Shown one piece after another: positions 1 through 6,780 of a stretch of 16,476 nucleotides of DNA. The notes beneath the pieces were generated by a model. The model did not search any database. It saw only the letters and a program-made list of their open reading frames with translations, and was not told the DNA's origin. The stretch spans positions 1 to 16,476 of the forward strand of contig JAQVIB010000013.1 of NCBI GenBank assembly GCA_028695945.1, in the 5' to 3' direction. Source of the DNA: Lachnospiraceae bacterium (GTDB lineage Bacteria; Bacillota; Clostridia; Lachnospirales; Anaerotignaceae). The position numbers were made by a program, and so were the translations under genes. Each line of letters begins with the position of its first letter. Position 1 is the first letter of the stretch.

Positions 1-1329
1 TTTGCAGTGGCATGTACACTTCTTGGAATATGGGGTGTATTGCAGTTATGTGGTGTAGATATTAATAATTTACCTGAATGGTTATATGTGCCATCTAAAT
101 ATTGGGGTCAAGTGGATTTGGGTGCTAAAAAGTCGGCAGATACAGTAAGATGGTTTTTTGGAAATCAAAACCATACATCTTTTTTCATTATTATGCCAAT
201 ATGCATTTTTGCAATGACATCTATTGAAGCTAAAGATATAAAGAAAAAAATTATATTTGCTGTATTAACAGGTTTTATGTTCTTTAATCTTTTTCAGGCA
301 TATTCTCTTGGCGGTATGGTTGCTATATTTGGTGCGGCTGTGTTCGGTGCGGTAGTACTTGGAATTGAAAATATTAAAAAAATGGGTAAAAGCATTGGTA
401 TAGTTGCCGTATTTGTTGCTATTTCAATATTTCTTAGCATTCCTTCCATTTTAGGCGAGGTAAAAAGTGCTAATGCCTATTCTGAGGGCTTTGGAATAGT
501 TAAAACTGTATTTGCTGATGATACAGTATCTGAAACTACAGGGCCAGAAAAACTTAAAATAGACTATATAAAAACTGAGGGAGGGAACGTAACCTTTAGT
601 TTTGTAGGCAATGCAGTTACTGTATTAACAGATGGAAAGGATGTTACAGAAGTTGTAGATGCAGAAGGCAAGGAATTAGGGTTAAATAACCGATTTATGG
701 CGGTGGAAAGCAAATATGATGAACAAGCAAAAACTACGTTTGTGTTTGTTAAAACTGCATCATTTGTTTGGAATTTTGGCTTGTATGATGGACAATTGTA
801 TTATGTTGCCCCTTCTGGAATGGGAATTAAGCTAAAAGAAATTGAAAGCTTTGGGTTTAAGAACAATCAAGGATTTGCTACATACCGTGGGTACATATGG
901 TCACGAACATTCCCTCTTATTAAAGATACATTGTTTATTGGCCATGGTGCAGATACTTTCCCAATCTATTTTCCGCAGGATGATTATGCAGGTCGATATA
1001 ATATTGGTTATTTGTCCAACGAGGTGTCAATAATGGTTGACAAACCACATAGTTTGTACCTGGCTACGGCGGTTAACACAGGTGTAATTTCACTTGTTGC
1101 ACTGCTCGCAGTTTATGGTATTTATCTGTGGGAAAGCTTAAAAATATATCGCAAGCGTGAATTTACAGATTATAAGCACTTCATAGGGTTAGGAGTGTTT
1201 GTTGCCATTGTTGGTATAATGATAGATGCACTTATAAATGATGGAATGGTAAGCATTATGCCAGTTGTATATTGTTTAATGGGTATAGGGTTTGCTCTAA
1301 ATAGAATTATAAAGATGAATGTAAAATAA
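1..1329 (+). CDS. O-antigen ligase/polymerase-like membrane protein, 5' end missing
   Basis: The reading frame is open at the window edge (the first codons read F-A-V-A), so the N-terminal part lies upstream; 442 codons before the stop are visible. Several hydrophobic segments are seen: about residues 57-72, 79-100, 102-122 and 127-148, and three more near the C-terminus (about 350-372, 389-410, 415-433). Between the two groups lies a polar, beta-rich stretch of roughly 130 residues. It is followed by a Wzy_C-like segment (RGYIWSRTFPLI, IGHGADTFPIYF, KPHSLYLATAVNTGVISL) typical of the O-antigen ligase/Wzy family. Members of this family join or polymerise lipid-linked glycans on the outer face of the membrane. 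In a Gram-positive host the likely substrate is a capsule, teichoic-type or glycoprotein glycan, but nothing in the window identifies it. A terminator follows directly, so this gene ends its own transcript. Confidence 0.75.
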   Translation, partial: FAVACTLLGIWGVLQLCGVDINNLPEWLYVPSKYWGQVDLGAKKSADTVRWFFGNQNHTSFFIIMPICIFAMTSIEAKDIKKKIIFAVLTGFMFFNLFQAYSLGGMVAIFGAAVFGAVVLGIENIKKMGKSIGIVAVFVAISIFLSIPSILGEVKSANAYSEGFGIVKTVFADDTVSETTGPEKLKIDYIKTEGGNVTFSFVGNAVTVLTDGKDVTEVVDAEGKELGLNNRFMAVESKYDEQAKTTFVFVKTASFVWNFGLYDGQLYYVAPSGMGIKLKEIESFGFKNNQGFATYRGYIWSRTFPLIKDTLFIGHGADTFPIYFPQDDYAGRYNIGYLSNEVSIMVDKPHSLYLATAVNTGVISLVALLAVYGIYLWESLKIYRKREFTDYKHFIGLGVFVAIVGIMIDALINDGMVSIMPVVYCLMGIGFALNRIIKMNVK

Positions 1330-1333
1330 AATC

Positions 1334-1376
1334 AACTCCACTTTACTGTTTGTGCTAAGGTAAAGTGGAGTTTTTT
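1334..1376 (+). terminator. Intrinsic terminator after the ligase-like gene
   Basis: A perfect 13-bp stem (AACTCCACTTTAC pairing with GTAAAGTGGAGTT, 1334-1346 and 1360-1372) with a 13-nt loop runs into six T residues (1371-1376). It lies 4 nt after the stop codon and separates this gene from the glycolytic operon. Confidence 0.9.
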
Positions 1377-1407
1377 GTATTAACTTTAAGATTTTAGAAT
1401 ATAGTTT

Positions 1408-1501
1408 TTCGCATAGTGAAAGCTAAGGGAAAGAATATTACCTTGCTTGAATGTTGGAAATATTTGAGGTATAATAAAAAATATGCGAAGTTAATTCGCA
1501 T
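1408..1501. promoter_or_regulatory. Candidate operator: TATGCGAA octamers flanking the pgk promoter
   Basis: ATGCGAA (1483-1489) and TTCGCAT (1495-1501) form an inverted repeat with a 5-nt spacer, placed right at the predicted transcription start. The same word extended by one base occurs as TTCGCATA at 1408-1415, upstream of the -35 box, and as TATGCGAA at 1482-1489. The arrangement could be a repressor site with a second upstream half-site, or simply a 5'-terminal hairpin that stabilises the mRNA. It does not match the CcpA cre consensus. Confidence 0.4.
1447..1475 (+). promoter_or_regulatory. Sigma-A-type promoter of the pgk operon
   Basis: TTGAAT (1447-1452) and a perfect TATAAT (1470-1475) are separated by 17 bp. 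Transcription would start near 1482, about 45 nt before the pgk start codon. No other promoter this good is seen before eno, so it probably drives pgk-tpiA-gpmI-eno. Confidence 0.75.
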
Positions 1502-1526
1502 GTTTAAATGAAGGGAGATAGAGCAA

Positions 1527-2720
1527 ATGTTAAATAAAAAATCAGTTGAAGATTTACATGTAAAAGGGAAAAAGGTACTTGTAAGATGTGATTTTAATGT
1601 ACCACTTAAAGATGGGGTAATAACTGACGAAAATCGAATAACAGCAGCGCTTCCTACTATAAAAAAATTAATTGATGACGGTGGAAAAATTATTCTTTGT
1701 TCCCACATGGGCAAACCGAATGGTGAAGTAAAGCCGGAGCTTTCTCTTTTACCTGTTGCAAAAAGATTGACGGAAATTTTGGGAAAAGAGGTAGTTTTTG
1801 CAAAAGATGATACAGTTGTTGGTGAGAATGCAAAAAATGCCGTGTCAAAAATGAAAGACGGCGATGTTATTTTGCTTGAAAACACTCGTTTTCGTAAAGA
1901 GGAAACAAAAAATGAAGATAATTTCAGTAAAGAGCTTGCAAGCCTTGCAGATATATATGTAAACGATGCATTTGGTTCAAGTCATAGAGCACATTGTTCA
2001 ACTGTCGGGGTTACAAAGTTTGTAAAAGAGGCAGCGGTTGGCTACCTTATGGAAAAGGAAATTGAATATCTTGGAAATGCCGTAAATAATCCTAAAAGAC
2101 CATTTGTTGCAATACTTGGTGGTGCAAAGGTTGCAGATAAGATTGCAGTAATCAATAATCTTTTGGATAAGGTAGATACCATCGTTATTGGCGGAGGAAT
2201 GGCATATACTTTCCTTAAAGCTAAGGGCTATGAGGTTGGAAATTCATTGTTAGATGAAAATAGTATTGAATATGCAAAAAACATGATGGTAAAGGCTGAG
2301 AAAAATGGAGTAAAATTCCTTTTACCTTTGGATACGGTAGTAGTTCAGGAATTTAAAAATGATACACCATTTAAAACAGTTGACGTTAGCCAAATACCTT
2401 CTGGCTGGGAAGGCGTTGACATTGGGCAGAAAACAAGTGAACTTTTTGTTGAGGCAATTAAAGAGGCAAAAACAGTTGTGTGGAATGGACCTATGGGCGT
2501 ATTTGAGTTTGAGAATTTTGCAAACGGTACAATTTCAGTTGCAAAAGCCCTTGCGGATATTGATGCAACAACAATTATAGGTGGAGGAGATTCTGCGGCA
2601 GCGGTAAACATATTAGGTTTTGGAGATAAAATGAGCCACATTTCTACAGGTGGCGGCGCATCGTTGGAGTTCCTTGAAGGCAAGGAGTTACCAGGAGTTG
2701 CGGCTGTGAACGACAAATAA
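1527..2720 (+). CDS. pgk: Phosphoglycerate kinase
   Basis: Catalyses 1,3-bisphosphoglycerate + ADP to 3-phosphoglycerate + ATP in the cytoplasm. The 397-residue length is normal for bacterial PGK. Family motifs run in order: VRCDFNVPL (19-27), SHMGKP, ENTRF, NDAFGSSHRAHCST and AILGGAKVADKI in the N-domain and hinge, then GGGMAYTFL, WNGPMGVFE, GGGDSAAAV and the C-terminal HISTGGGASLEFLEG. The start is fixed by AAGGGAG (1511-1517) nine nt upstream of the ATG. It is the first gene of the operon, 21 nt before the ATG of tpiA. Gene order matches the second half of the classical gap-pgk-tpi-pgm-eno operon of Firmicutes; gap is not adjacent here. Confidence 0.98.
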   Translation: MLNKKSVEDLHVKGKKVLVRCDFNVPLKDGVITDENRITAALPTIKKLIDDGGKIILCSHMGKPNGEVKPELSLLPVAKRLTEILGKEVVFAKDDTVVGENAKNAVSKMKDGDVILLENTRFRKEETKNEDNFSKELASLADIYVNDAFGSSHRAHCSTVGVTKFVKEAAVGYLMEKEIEYLGNAVNNPKRPFVAILGGAKVADKIAVINNLLDKVDTIVIGGGMAYTFLKAKGYEVGNSLLDENSIEYAKNMMVKAEKNGVKFLLPLDTVVVQEFKNDTPFKTVDVSQIPSGWEGVDIGQKTSELFVEAIKEAKTVVWNGPMGVFEFENFANGTISVAKALADIDATTIIGGGDSAAAVNILGFGDKMSHISTGGGASLEFLEGKELPGVAAVNDK

Positions 2721-2741
2721 AAAGTGAGGGCAGGTTTAATA

Positions 2742-3485
2742 ATGAGAAAAAAAATAGTTGCAGGAAATTGGAAAATGAACAAAACACCAAAGCAAGCTGT
2801 AGAACTTATTAATATGCTGAAAACAAAGGTAGATAGCGAAAAGGTAGACGTAATTTTTTGCGTACCAGCCATTGATATTATACCTGCTGTTGAAGCACTT
2901 AGAGGTACAAAAATTGCGGTTGGAGCACAAAATGTATATTTTGAGGAAAATGGAGCATACACAGGTGAAATTTCACCTTCAATGCTTAAAGAATGCGGAG
3001 TTCAATATGTAATTATAGGTCATTCTGAAAGACGTCAGTATTTTGCAGAAACCAATGAAACTGTTAACAAAAAAGTTAAAAAAGTAATAGAGCATGGAAT
3101 GATCCCTATTATGTGCTGTGGCGAAACTCTTGAGCAAAGAGAACTTGGTGTTACTATTGAGTTTGTGCGTACTCAAATTAAATGCGGACTTACAGGCATA
3201 GACGGAGAGGCTGTTAAAAAAATGGTAATTGCCTATGAGCCAATTTGGGCAATAGGTACGGGCAAAACTGCTACAACGGACCAAGCACAGGAAGTTTGCT
3301 GTGCCATTAGAGCTGTAGTAGCTGAAATTTTTGGAAAAGAAGTTGCTGATGAAGTTCGCATACAGTATGGCGGAAGTGTAAACGCACAAAATGCTGCAGA
3401 GTTGTTTGCGAAAGCAGATATTGATGGTGGACTTGTTGGTGGAGCAAGCTTAAAGGAAGAATTTTCTGAAATAGTAAACTATTAA
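2742..3485 (+). CDS. tpiA: Triosephosphate isomerase
   Basis: Interconverts dihydroxyacetone phosphate and glyceraldehyde 3-phosphate. The 247-residue protein carries the full active site: NWKMN with Lys11, GHSERR with His94, and AYEPIWAIGTGKTA with the general base Glu166 followed by the flexible loop 6. YGGSVN and GGLVGGASL form the phosphate-binding end of the barrel. An in-frame GTG exists at 2724, but the ATG at 2742 gives the family-typical start MRKKIVAGNWKMN and has a GAGGGCAGG ribosome binding region upstream, so it is chosen. Lies 21 nt after pgk in the same operon. Confidence 0.97.
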   Translation: MRKKIVAGNWKMNKTPKQAVELINMLKTKVDSEKVDVIFCVPAIDIIPAVEALRGTKIAVGAQNVYFEENGAYTGEISPSMLKECGVQYVIIGHSERRQYFAETNETVNKKVKKVIEHGMIPIMCCGETLEQRELGVTIEFVRTQIKCGLTGIDGEAVKKMVIAYEPIWAIGTGKTATTDQAQEVCCAIRAVVAEIFGKEVADEVRIQYGGSVNAQNAAELFAKADIDGGLVGGASLKEEFSEIVNY

Positions 3486-3504
3486 AATATTCTATGGTTT
3501 GTTA

Positions 3505-3592
3505 TAAGCCAATGGCTCTGCAATAGCGAACAAGTGTTAACAGAATTGCAGATAATTTGGGGCAAAGCTGCCACGGGCTTAAAAAGAGGTGG
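3505..3592 (+). other. Foldable spacer between tpiA and gpmI ending at the gpmI RBS
   Basis: This 113-nt gap is the longest inside the operon; the others are about 20 nt. It can fold into a closing stem TAAGCC/GGCTTA (3505-3510 with 3576-3581). Inside it lie an 8-bp perfect stem TCTGCAAT/ATTGCAGA (3517-3524 with 3545-3552) and a small hairpin GGCA/TGCC (3561-3564 with 3569-3572). The closing stem ends next to the AGAGGTGG ribosome binding site at 3585-3592. Alternative pairings exist (AGCC-AAT-GGCT at 3507-3517). It may be a cis-acting RNA, an RNA-processing site, or unselected spacer; no known riboswitch class is recognised. Confidence 0.35.
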
Positions 3593-3598
3593 AAGATA

Positions 3599-5140
3599 AT
3601 GAAAACTACGGTTCTAATGATTTTAGATGGTTTTGGAATAAATGAACGAAAAGAAGGCAATGCAGTTAAAATGGCAAACACACCTGTTATGGATGGCATT
3701 ATGGCTAAATATCCAAACGTTAAAGGCTATGCAAGTGGTCTTGACGTTGGGCTTCCAGAGGGGCAGATGGGCAACTCTGAGGTAGGTCATCTTAACATGG
3801 GTGCAGGCAGAATTGTTTATCAGGAACTTACAAGAATAACAAAAGCAATTGCAGATGGAGATTTTTTTGAAAAGGGAGAATTTTTGAAAGCAGTGGACAA
3901 TTGCAAAAAGAATAACTCTGCACTTCATTTGTTTGGATTGTTAAGTGACGGAGGTGTTCACAGCCACATAAATCATCTTTTCGCTTTACTTAAATTGGCA
4001 AAAAATAATGGCTTGACAAAGGTTTTTGTTCACGCATTTTTAGACGGAAGAGATACACCGCCACACGCTGGTGATGGCTATTTACAGCGTCTTGAGGAAG
4101 AAATGCGTAGCATTGGCGTTGGCAAGATTGCATCGGTTATGGGTCGCTACTATGTTATGGATAGGGACAATCGATGGGAAAGAGTTCAGCGTGCCTATGA
4201 CTGTTTGACAATGGGAGTAGGTGAAAAAGCCAAAAGTGCAAAGGAATGTATTGCAAATACTTACGAACAGAAAGTGACAGATGAGTTTGTTTTGCCTACA
4301 AATATTGTAGATGAAGATGGGCAATGTGTGGCACTTATTAACCCCGAGGATTCTGTGATTTTCTTCAATTTTAGACCAGACAGGGCAAGAGAAATTACCA
4401 GAGCATTTTGTGATAAGGAATTTACAGGTTTTAAACGGGGCAAGGACAATACAGGTGTTACCTATGTGTGTTTTACAGAATATGACAAAACCATTGAAAA
4501 CAAAGAAGTTGCTTTTAAACAGCAAACTTTGGATAATACATTAGGTGAGTATATTTCATCGCTGGGCAAGAAACAGTTACGTCTTGCAGAAACAGAAAAA
4601 TATGCCCACGTAACTTTCTTTTTTAATGGTGGGGTGGAAGTTCCAAATCCAAATGAAGATAGAATACTTATACCGTCACCTAAGGTTGCAACATATGACC
4701 TTCAGCCAGAAATGAGTGCCTATGAAGTTGCAGACAAATTGGTTGAAAATATTAAAAAACAGGAATACGATCTTATTATTGTAAATTTTGCTAACCCTGA
4801 TATGGTTGGGCACACTGGCATTCTTTCGGCGGCAATTAAAGCAATTGAGGCAGTAGACAGCTGTGTAGGGCGGACTTTGGAAGCGTTGCTTGAGGTAAAC
4901 GGGCAAATGTTTATTTGTGCCGACCATGGCAACAGTGACCAAATGATTGATTATGAAGATGGTAGCCCGTTTACTGCACACACAACCAACCCTGTTCCAT
5001 TTGTGTTGGTAAATTATACAGACGGAATTGGACTTAGGGATGGTGGAAAGCTTGCAGACATTGCTCCAACGCTATTAGAAATGATGAACATACCAGTTCC
5101 AGAGGAAATGACAGGCAAATCCCTGCTTATTGGGAAATAA
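3599..5140 (+). CDS. gpmI: 2,3-bisphosphoglycerate-independent phosphoglycerate mutase
   Basis: Interconverts 3-phosphoglycerate and 2-phosphoglycerate through a phosphoserine intermediate and two metal ions, usually Mn2+. The 513-residue length fits the cofactor-independent family (alkaline-phosphatase superfamily). Visible motifs: ILDGFGIN with metal ligand Asp10; GQMGNSEVGHLNMGAGR with the catalytic Ser60; HAFLDGRDTPP in the inserted transferase domain; and ICADHGNSDQM and TAHTTNPVPF, which carry the C-terminal metal ligands. The ATG at 3599 is preceded by AGAGGTGG at a 6-nt gap and gives the family-typical start MKTTVLMILDGFG; an in-frame upstream ATG at 3557 would add 14 residues of unlikely sequence. 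Third gene of the glycolytic operon. Confidence 0.97.
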   Translation: MKTTVLMILDGFGINERKEGNAVKMANTPVMDGIMAKYPNVKGYASGLDVGLPEGQMGNSEVGHLNMGAGRIVYQELTRITKAIADGDFFEKGEFLKAVDNCKKNNSALHLFGLLSDGGVHSHINHLFALLKLAKNNGLTKVFVHAFLDGRDTPPHAGDGYLQRLEEEMRSIGVGKIASVMGRYYVMDRDNRWERVQRAYDCLTMGVGEKAKSAKECIANTYEQKVTDEFVLPTNIVDEDGQCVALINPEDSVIFFNFRPDRAREITRAFCDKEFTGFKRGKDNTGVTYVCFTEYDKTIENKEVAFKQQTLDNTLGEYISSLGKKQLRLAETEKYAHVTFFFNGGVEVPNPNEDRILIPSPKVATYDLQPEMSAYEVADKLVENIKKQEYDLIIVNFANPDMVGHTGILSAAIKAIEAVDSCVGRTLEALLEVNGQMFICADHGNSDQMIDYEDGSPFTAHTTNPVPFVLVNYTDGIGLRDGGKLADIAPTLLEMMNIPVPEEMTGKSLLIGK

Positions 5141-5163
5141 TATATACGAGGAGGCAACAAAAA

Positions 5164-6477
5164 ATGAAGAGTTATATTGAAATATTAGACGTGTTTGCAA
5201 GAGAAATTTTAGATTCCAGAGGAAACCCTACGGTTGAGGTTGAAGTTACAGTTGATGGTGGAATTATTGGACGTGCGGCAGTGCCAAGTGGTGCTTCAAC
5301 AGGTCAGTTTGAAGCAGTTGAGCTTCGCGACGGCGGCGATAGATATATGGGAAATGGCGTTGAGGATGCTGTTGACAATGTGAATACAATTATTGCCGAT
5401 GAAATTATTGGTATGAATGCCCTAGACCAAGTTGCTGTGGATAAGGCAATGATTGAACTTGACGGCACACCAAATAAAGCAAAATTAGGTGCAAATGCAA
5501 TTTTAGGTATTTCTATGGCAGTTGCAAAGGCCGCAGCTAATGCATTGGATCTTCCTTTATATCAGTACCTTGGTGGTTTTAATGCAAAAACAATGCCTGT
5601 ACCAATGATGAATATTATGAATGGTGGAAAGCATGCTGATAACACTGTAGATTTTCAGGAATTTATGATTATGCCAGTAGGTGCTCCAAGCTTTAAAGAA
5701 GCACTTAGAATGTGTGCTGAAATTTATCACAACCTTAAAAAAGTGCTTAAAAGCAAAGGACTTTCTACAGCAGTTGGTGATGAGGGTGGTTTTGCACCAG
5801 ACCTTGCTACACCAGATGAAGTTATTGACCTTATTAAAGAAGCTGTTGAAAAATCTGGCTACGGTTTCGGAACAGATATTATGATTGCTATGGACCCAGC
5901 AACAAGTGAGCTTTTTGAAGAAGATGGTAAATATCACTTTGAGGGCGAAAGTAAAATGGCAGGGAAAGAAATTGTTAGAACAAGCGAGGAAATGGTAGAG
6001 CTTTGGAAAGCACTTTGTGAAAAATATCCAATTGTCTCCATTGAAGATGGTCTTGCAGAAGAAGACTGGTCAGGTTGGCAGTTACTTACAAAGGAACTTG
6101 GTGATAAGGTTCAGCTTGTAGGCGATGATTTATTCGTTACAAATACTGAAAGACTACAGAAAGGTATTGACCTTAAAGCAGGTAACTCTATTCTTATTAA
6201 GGTTAACCAAATTGGCACACTTACAGAAACGTTTGACGCAATTGCTCTTGCAAACAAAAACAATATGACAGCTGTAGTTAGCCATCGTTCTGGTGAAACA
6301 GAGGACGCAACTATTGCAGACATTGTTGTTGCGGTAAACGCAGGGCAGATTAAAACTGGTGCACCTGCAAGAAGTGACAGGGTTGCAAAATATAACCAGT
6401 TATTAAGAATTGAAGAAGAACTTGACCTTGTGGCACAGTACGCTGGTCGTAACGCATTTTTTAATATAAAGAAGTAA
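5164..6477 (+). CDS. eno: Enolase
   Basis: Dehydrates 2-phosphoglycerate to phosphoenolpyruvate; Mg2+-dependent, cytoplasmic, and commonly part of the RNA degradosome in bacteria. At 437 residues it is full length. Seen in order: the N-terminal ILDSRGNPTVEVEV, the mobile loop PSGASTG, GDEGGFAP with Glu207, metal ligands Asp244, Glu294 (SIEDGLAEEDW) and Asp321 (GDDLFVTN), the catalytic Lys346 in the signature ILIKVNQIGTLTET, and SHRSGETED (His374). GAGGAGG at 5148-5154 lies nine nt before the ATG. Last gene of the operon, 23 nt after gpmI, followed by a strong terminator. Confidence 0.98.
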   Translation: MKSYIEILDVFAREILDSRGNPTVEVEVTVDGGIIGRAAVPSGASTGQFEAVELRDGGDRYMGNGVEDAVDNVNTIIADEIIGMNALDQVAVDKAMIELDGTPNKAKLGANAILGISMAVAKAAANALDLPLYQYLGGFNAKTMPVPMMNIMNGGKHADNTVDFQEFMIMPVGAPSFKEALRMCAEIYHNLKKVLKSKGLSTAVGDEGGFAPDLATPDEVIDLIKEAVEKSGYGFGTDIMIAMDPATSELFEEDGKYHFEGESKMAGKEIVRTSEEMVELWKALCEKYPIVSIEDGLAEEDWSGWQLLTKELGDKVQLVGDDLFVTNTERLQKGIDLKAGNSILIKVNQIGTLTETFDAIALANKNNMTAVVSHRSGETEDATIADIVVAVNAGQIKTGAPARSDRVAKYNQLLRIEEELDLVAQYAGRNAFFNIKK

Positions 6478-6501
6478 GCACTTAGACTTGTCTACATGCT
6501 T

Positions 6502-6530
6502 TAAATCAAGTCGCCTTACGACTTGATTTA
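6502..6530 (+). other. 12-bp hairpin downstream of eno
   Basis: TAAATCAAGTCG and CGACTTGATTTA pair perfectly around a 5-nt loop (CCTTA). It has no T-run, so it is not a classical terminator. It lies 15 nt upstream of the true terminator and may protect the 3' end after decay, or act as a pause site. Confidence 0.6.
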
Positions 6531-6544
6531 GTTACTGGTATGAT

Positions 6545-6598
6545 AAAAGTCAGTATTTTCAACCTAGGCTTAAAAGCCTTGAAAATACTGACTTTTTT
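6545..6598 (+). terminator. Intrinsic terminator of the glycolytic operon
   Basis: An unusually long, perfect 18-bp stem (6545-6562 with 6579-6596) is followed by a T-run at 6593-6598. The 16-nt loop contains a nested self-complementary AGGCT/AGCCT. On the minus strand the exit tract is only four T residues, so it should mainly stop plus-strand transcripts. Confidence 0.9.
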
Positions 6599-6605
6599 GC
6601 GTTAC

Positions 6606-6772
6606 GGCGGAAATGAATTCCGCCTTCACGTTTCCATTTGGGAACTCTTTGTTCCCAAACCCTTAGCGTTTTCTAAGATGGGTCAATGGGTGAAACCATT
6701 GTGGGTGTTTGAGGGCAAAGCCCTTAAGGTTTTGATTTTGTCTATAGTCTGGTTTGAGGGCAAAGCCCTCAA
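6606..6772. repeat. Chain of six short hairpins between eno and tex
   Basis: Six adjacent stem-loops of different sequence fill the convergent spacer: GGCGGAA/TTCCGCC (6606-6624), TTTGGGAAC/GTTCCCAAA (6637-6659), CTTAG/CTAAG (6662-6677), CAATGG/CCATTG (6684-6701), TTGAGGGC/GCCCTTAA with one G-U pair (6709-6727), and TTGAGGGC/GCCCTCAA (6754-6772). Loops are 3-6 nt. Read in the tex direction, several units are followed by an ACC or ACCC linker. No T-runs follow them, so these are not standard terminators. The open frame running through the spacer (6540-6854) has no RBS and is explained by the repeats; I do not call it a gene. Confidence 0.65.
6708..6735. repeat. 28-bp direct repeat, copy 1
   Basis: Matches 6753-6780 at 27 of 28 positions; starts TTTGAGGGCAAAGCCCT and ends AAGGTTTTGA. 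The start-to-start distance is 45 bp. The single difference (T versus C at the 18th base) is a G-U wobble in the hairpin, so pairing is kept. Confidence 0.85.
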
Positions 6773-6780
6773 GGTTTTGA
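6753..6780. repeat. 28-bp direct repeat, copy 2, overlapping the tex stop codon
   Basis: Same unit as copy 1. Its last 12 bp lie within the tex reading frame (minus strand), and the tex stop codon TGA (6771-6769) is part of its hairpin stem. Confidence 0.85.

Noticed and set aside
2345..2962. Long antisense open frame opposite the pgk end and tpiA start
   Set aside because: A shadow of two certain genes; no RBS, no promoter, and no recognisable protein features.
3355..3362. Another TTCGCATA octamer
   Set aside because: It lies within tpiA coding sequence with no inverted partner nearby; likely chance.
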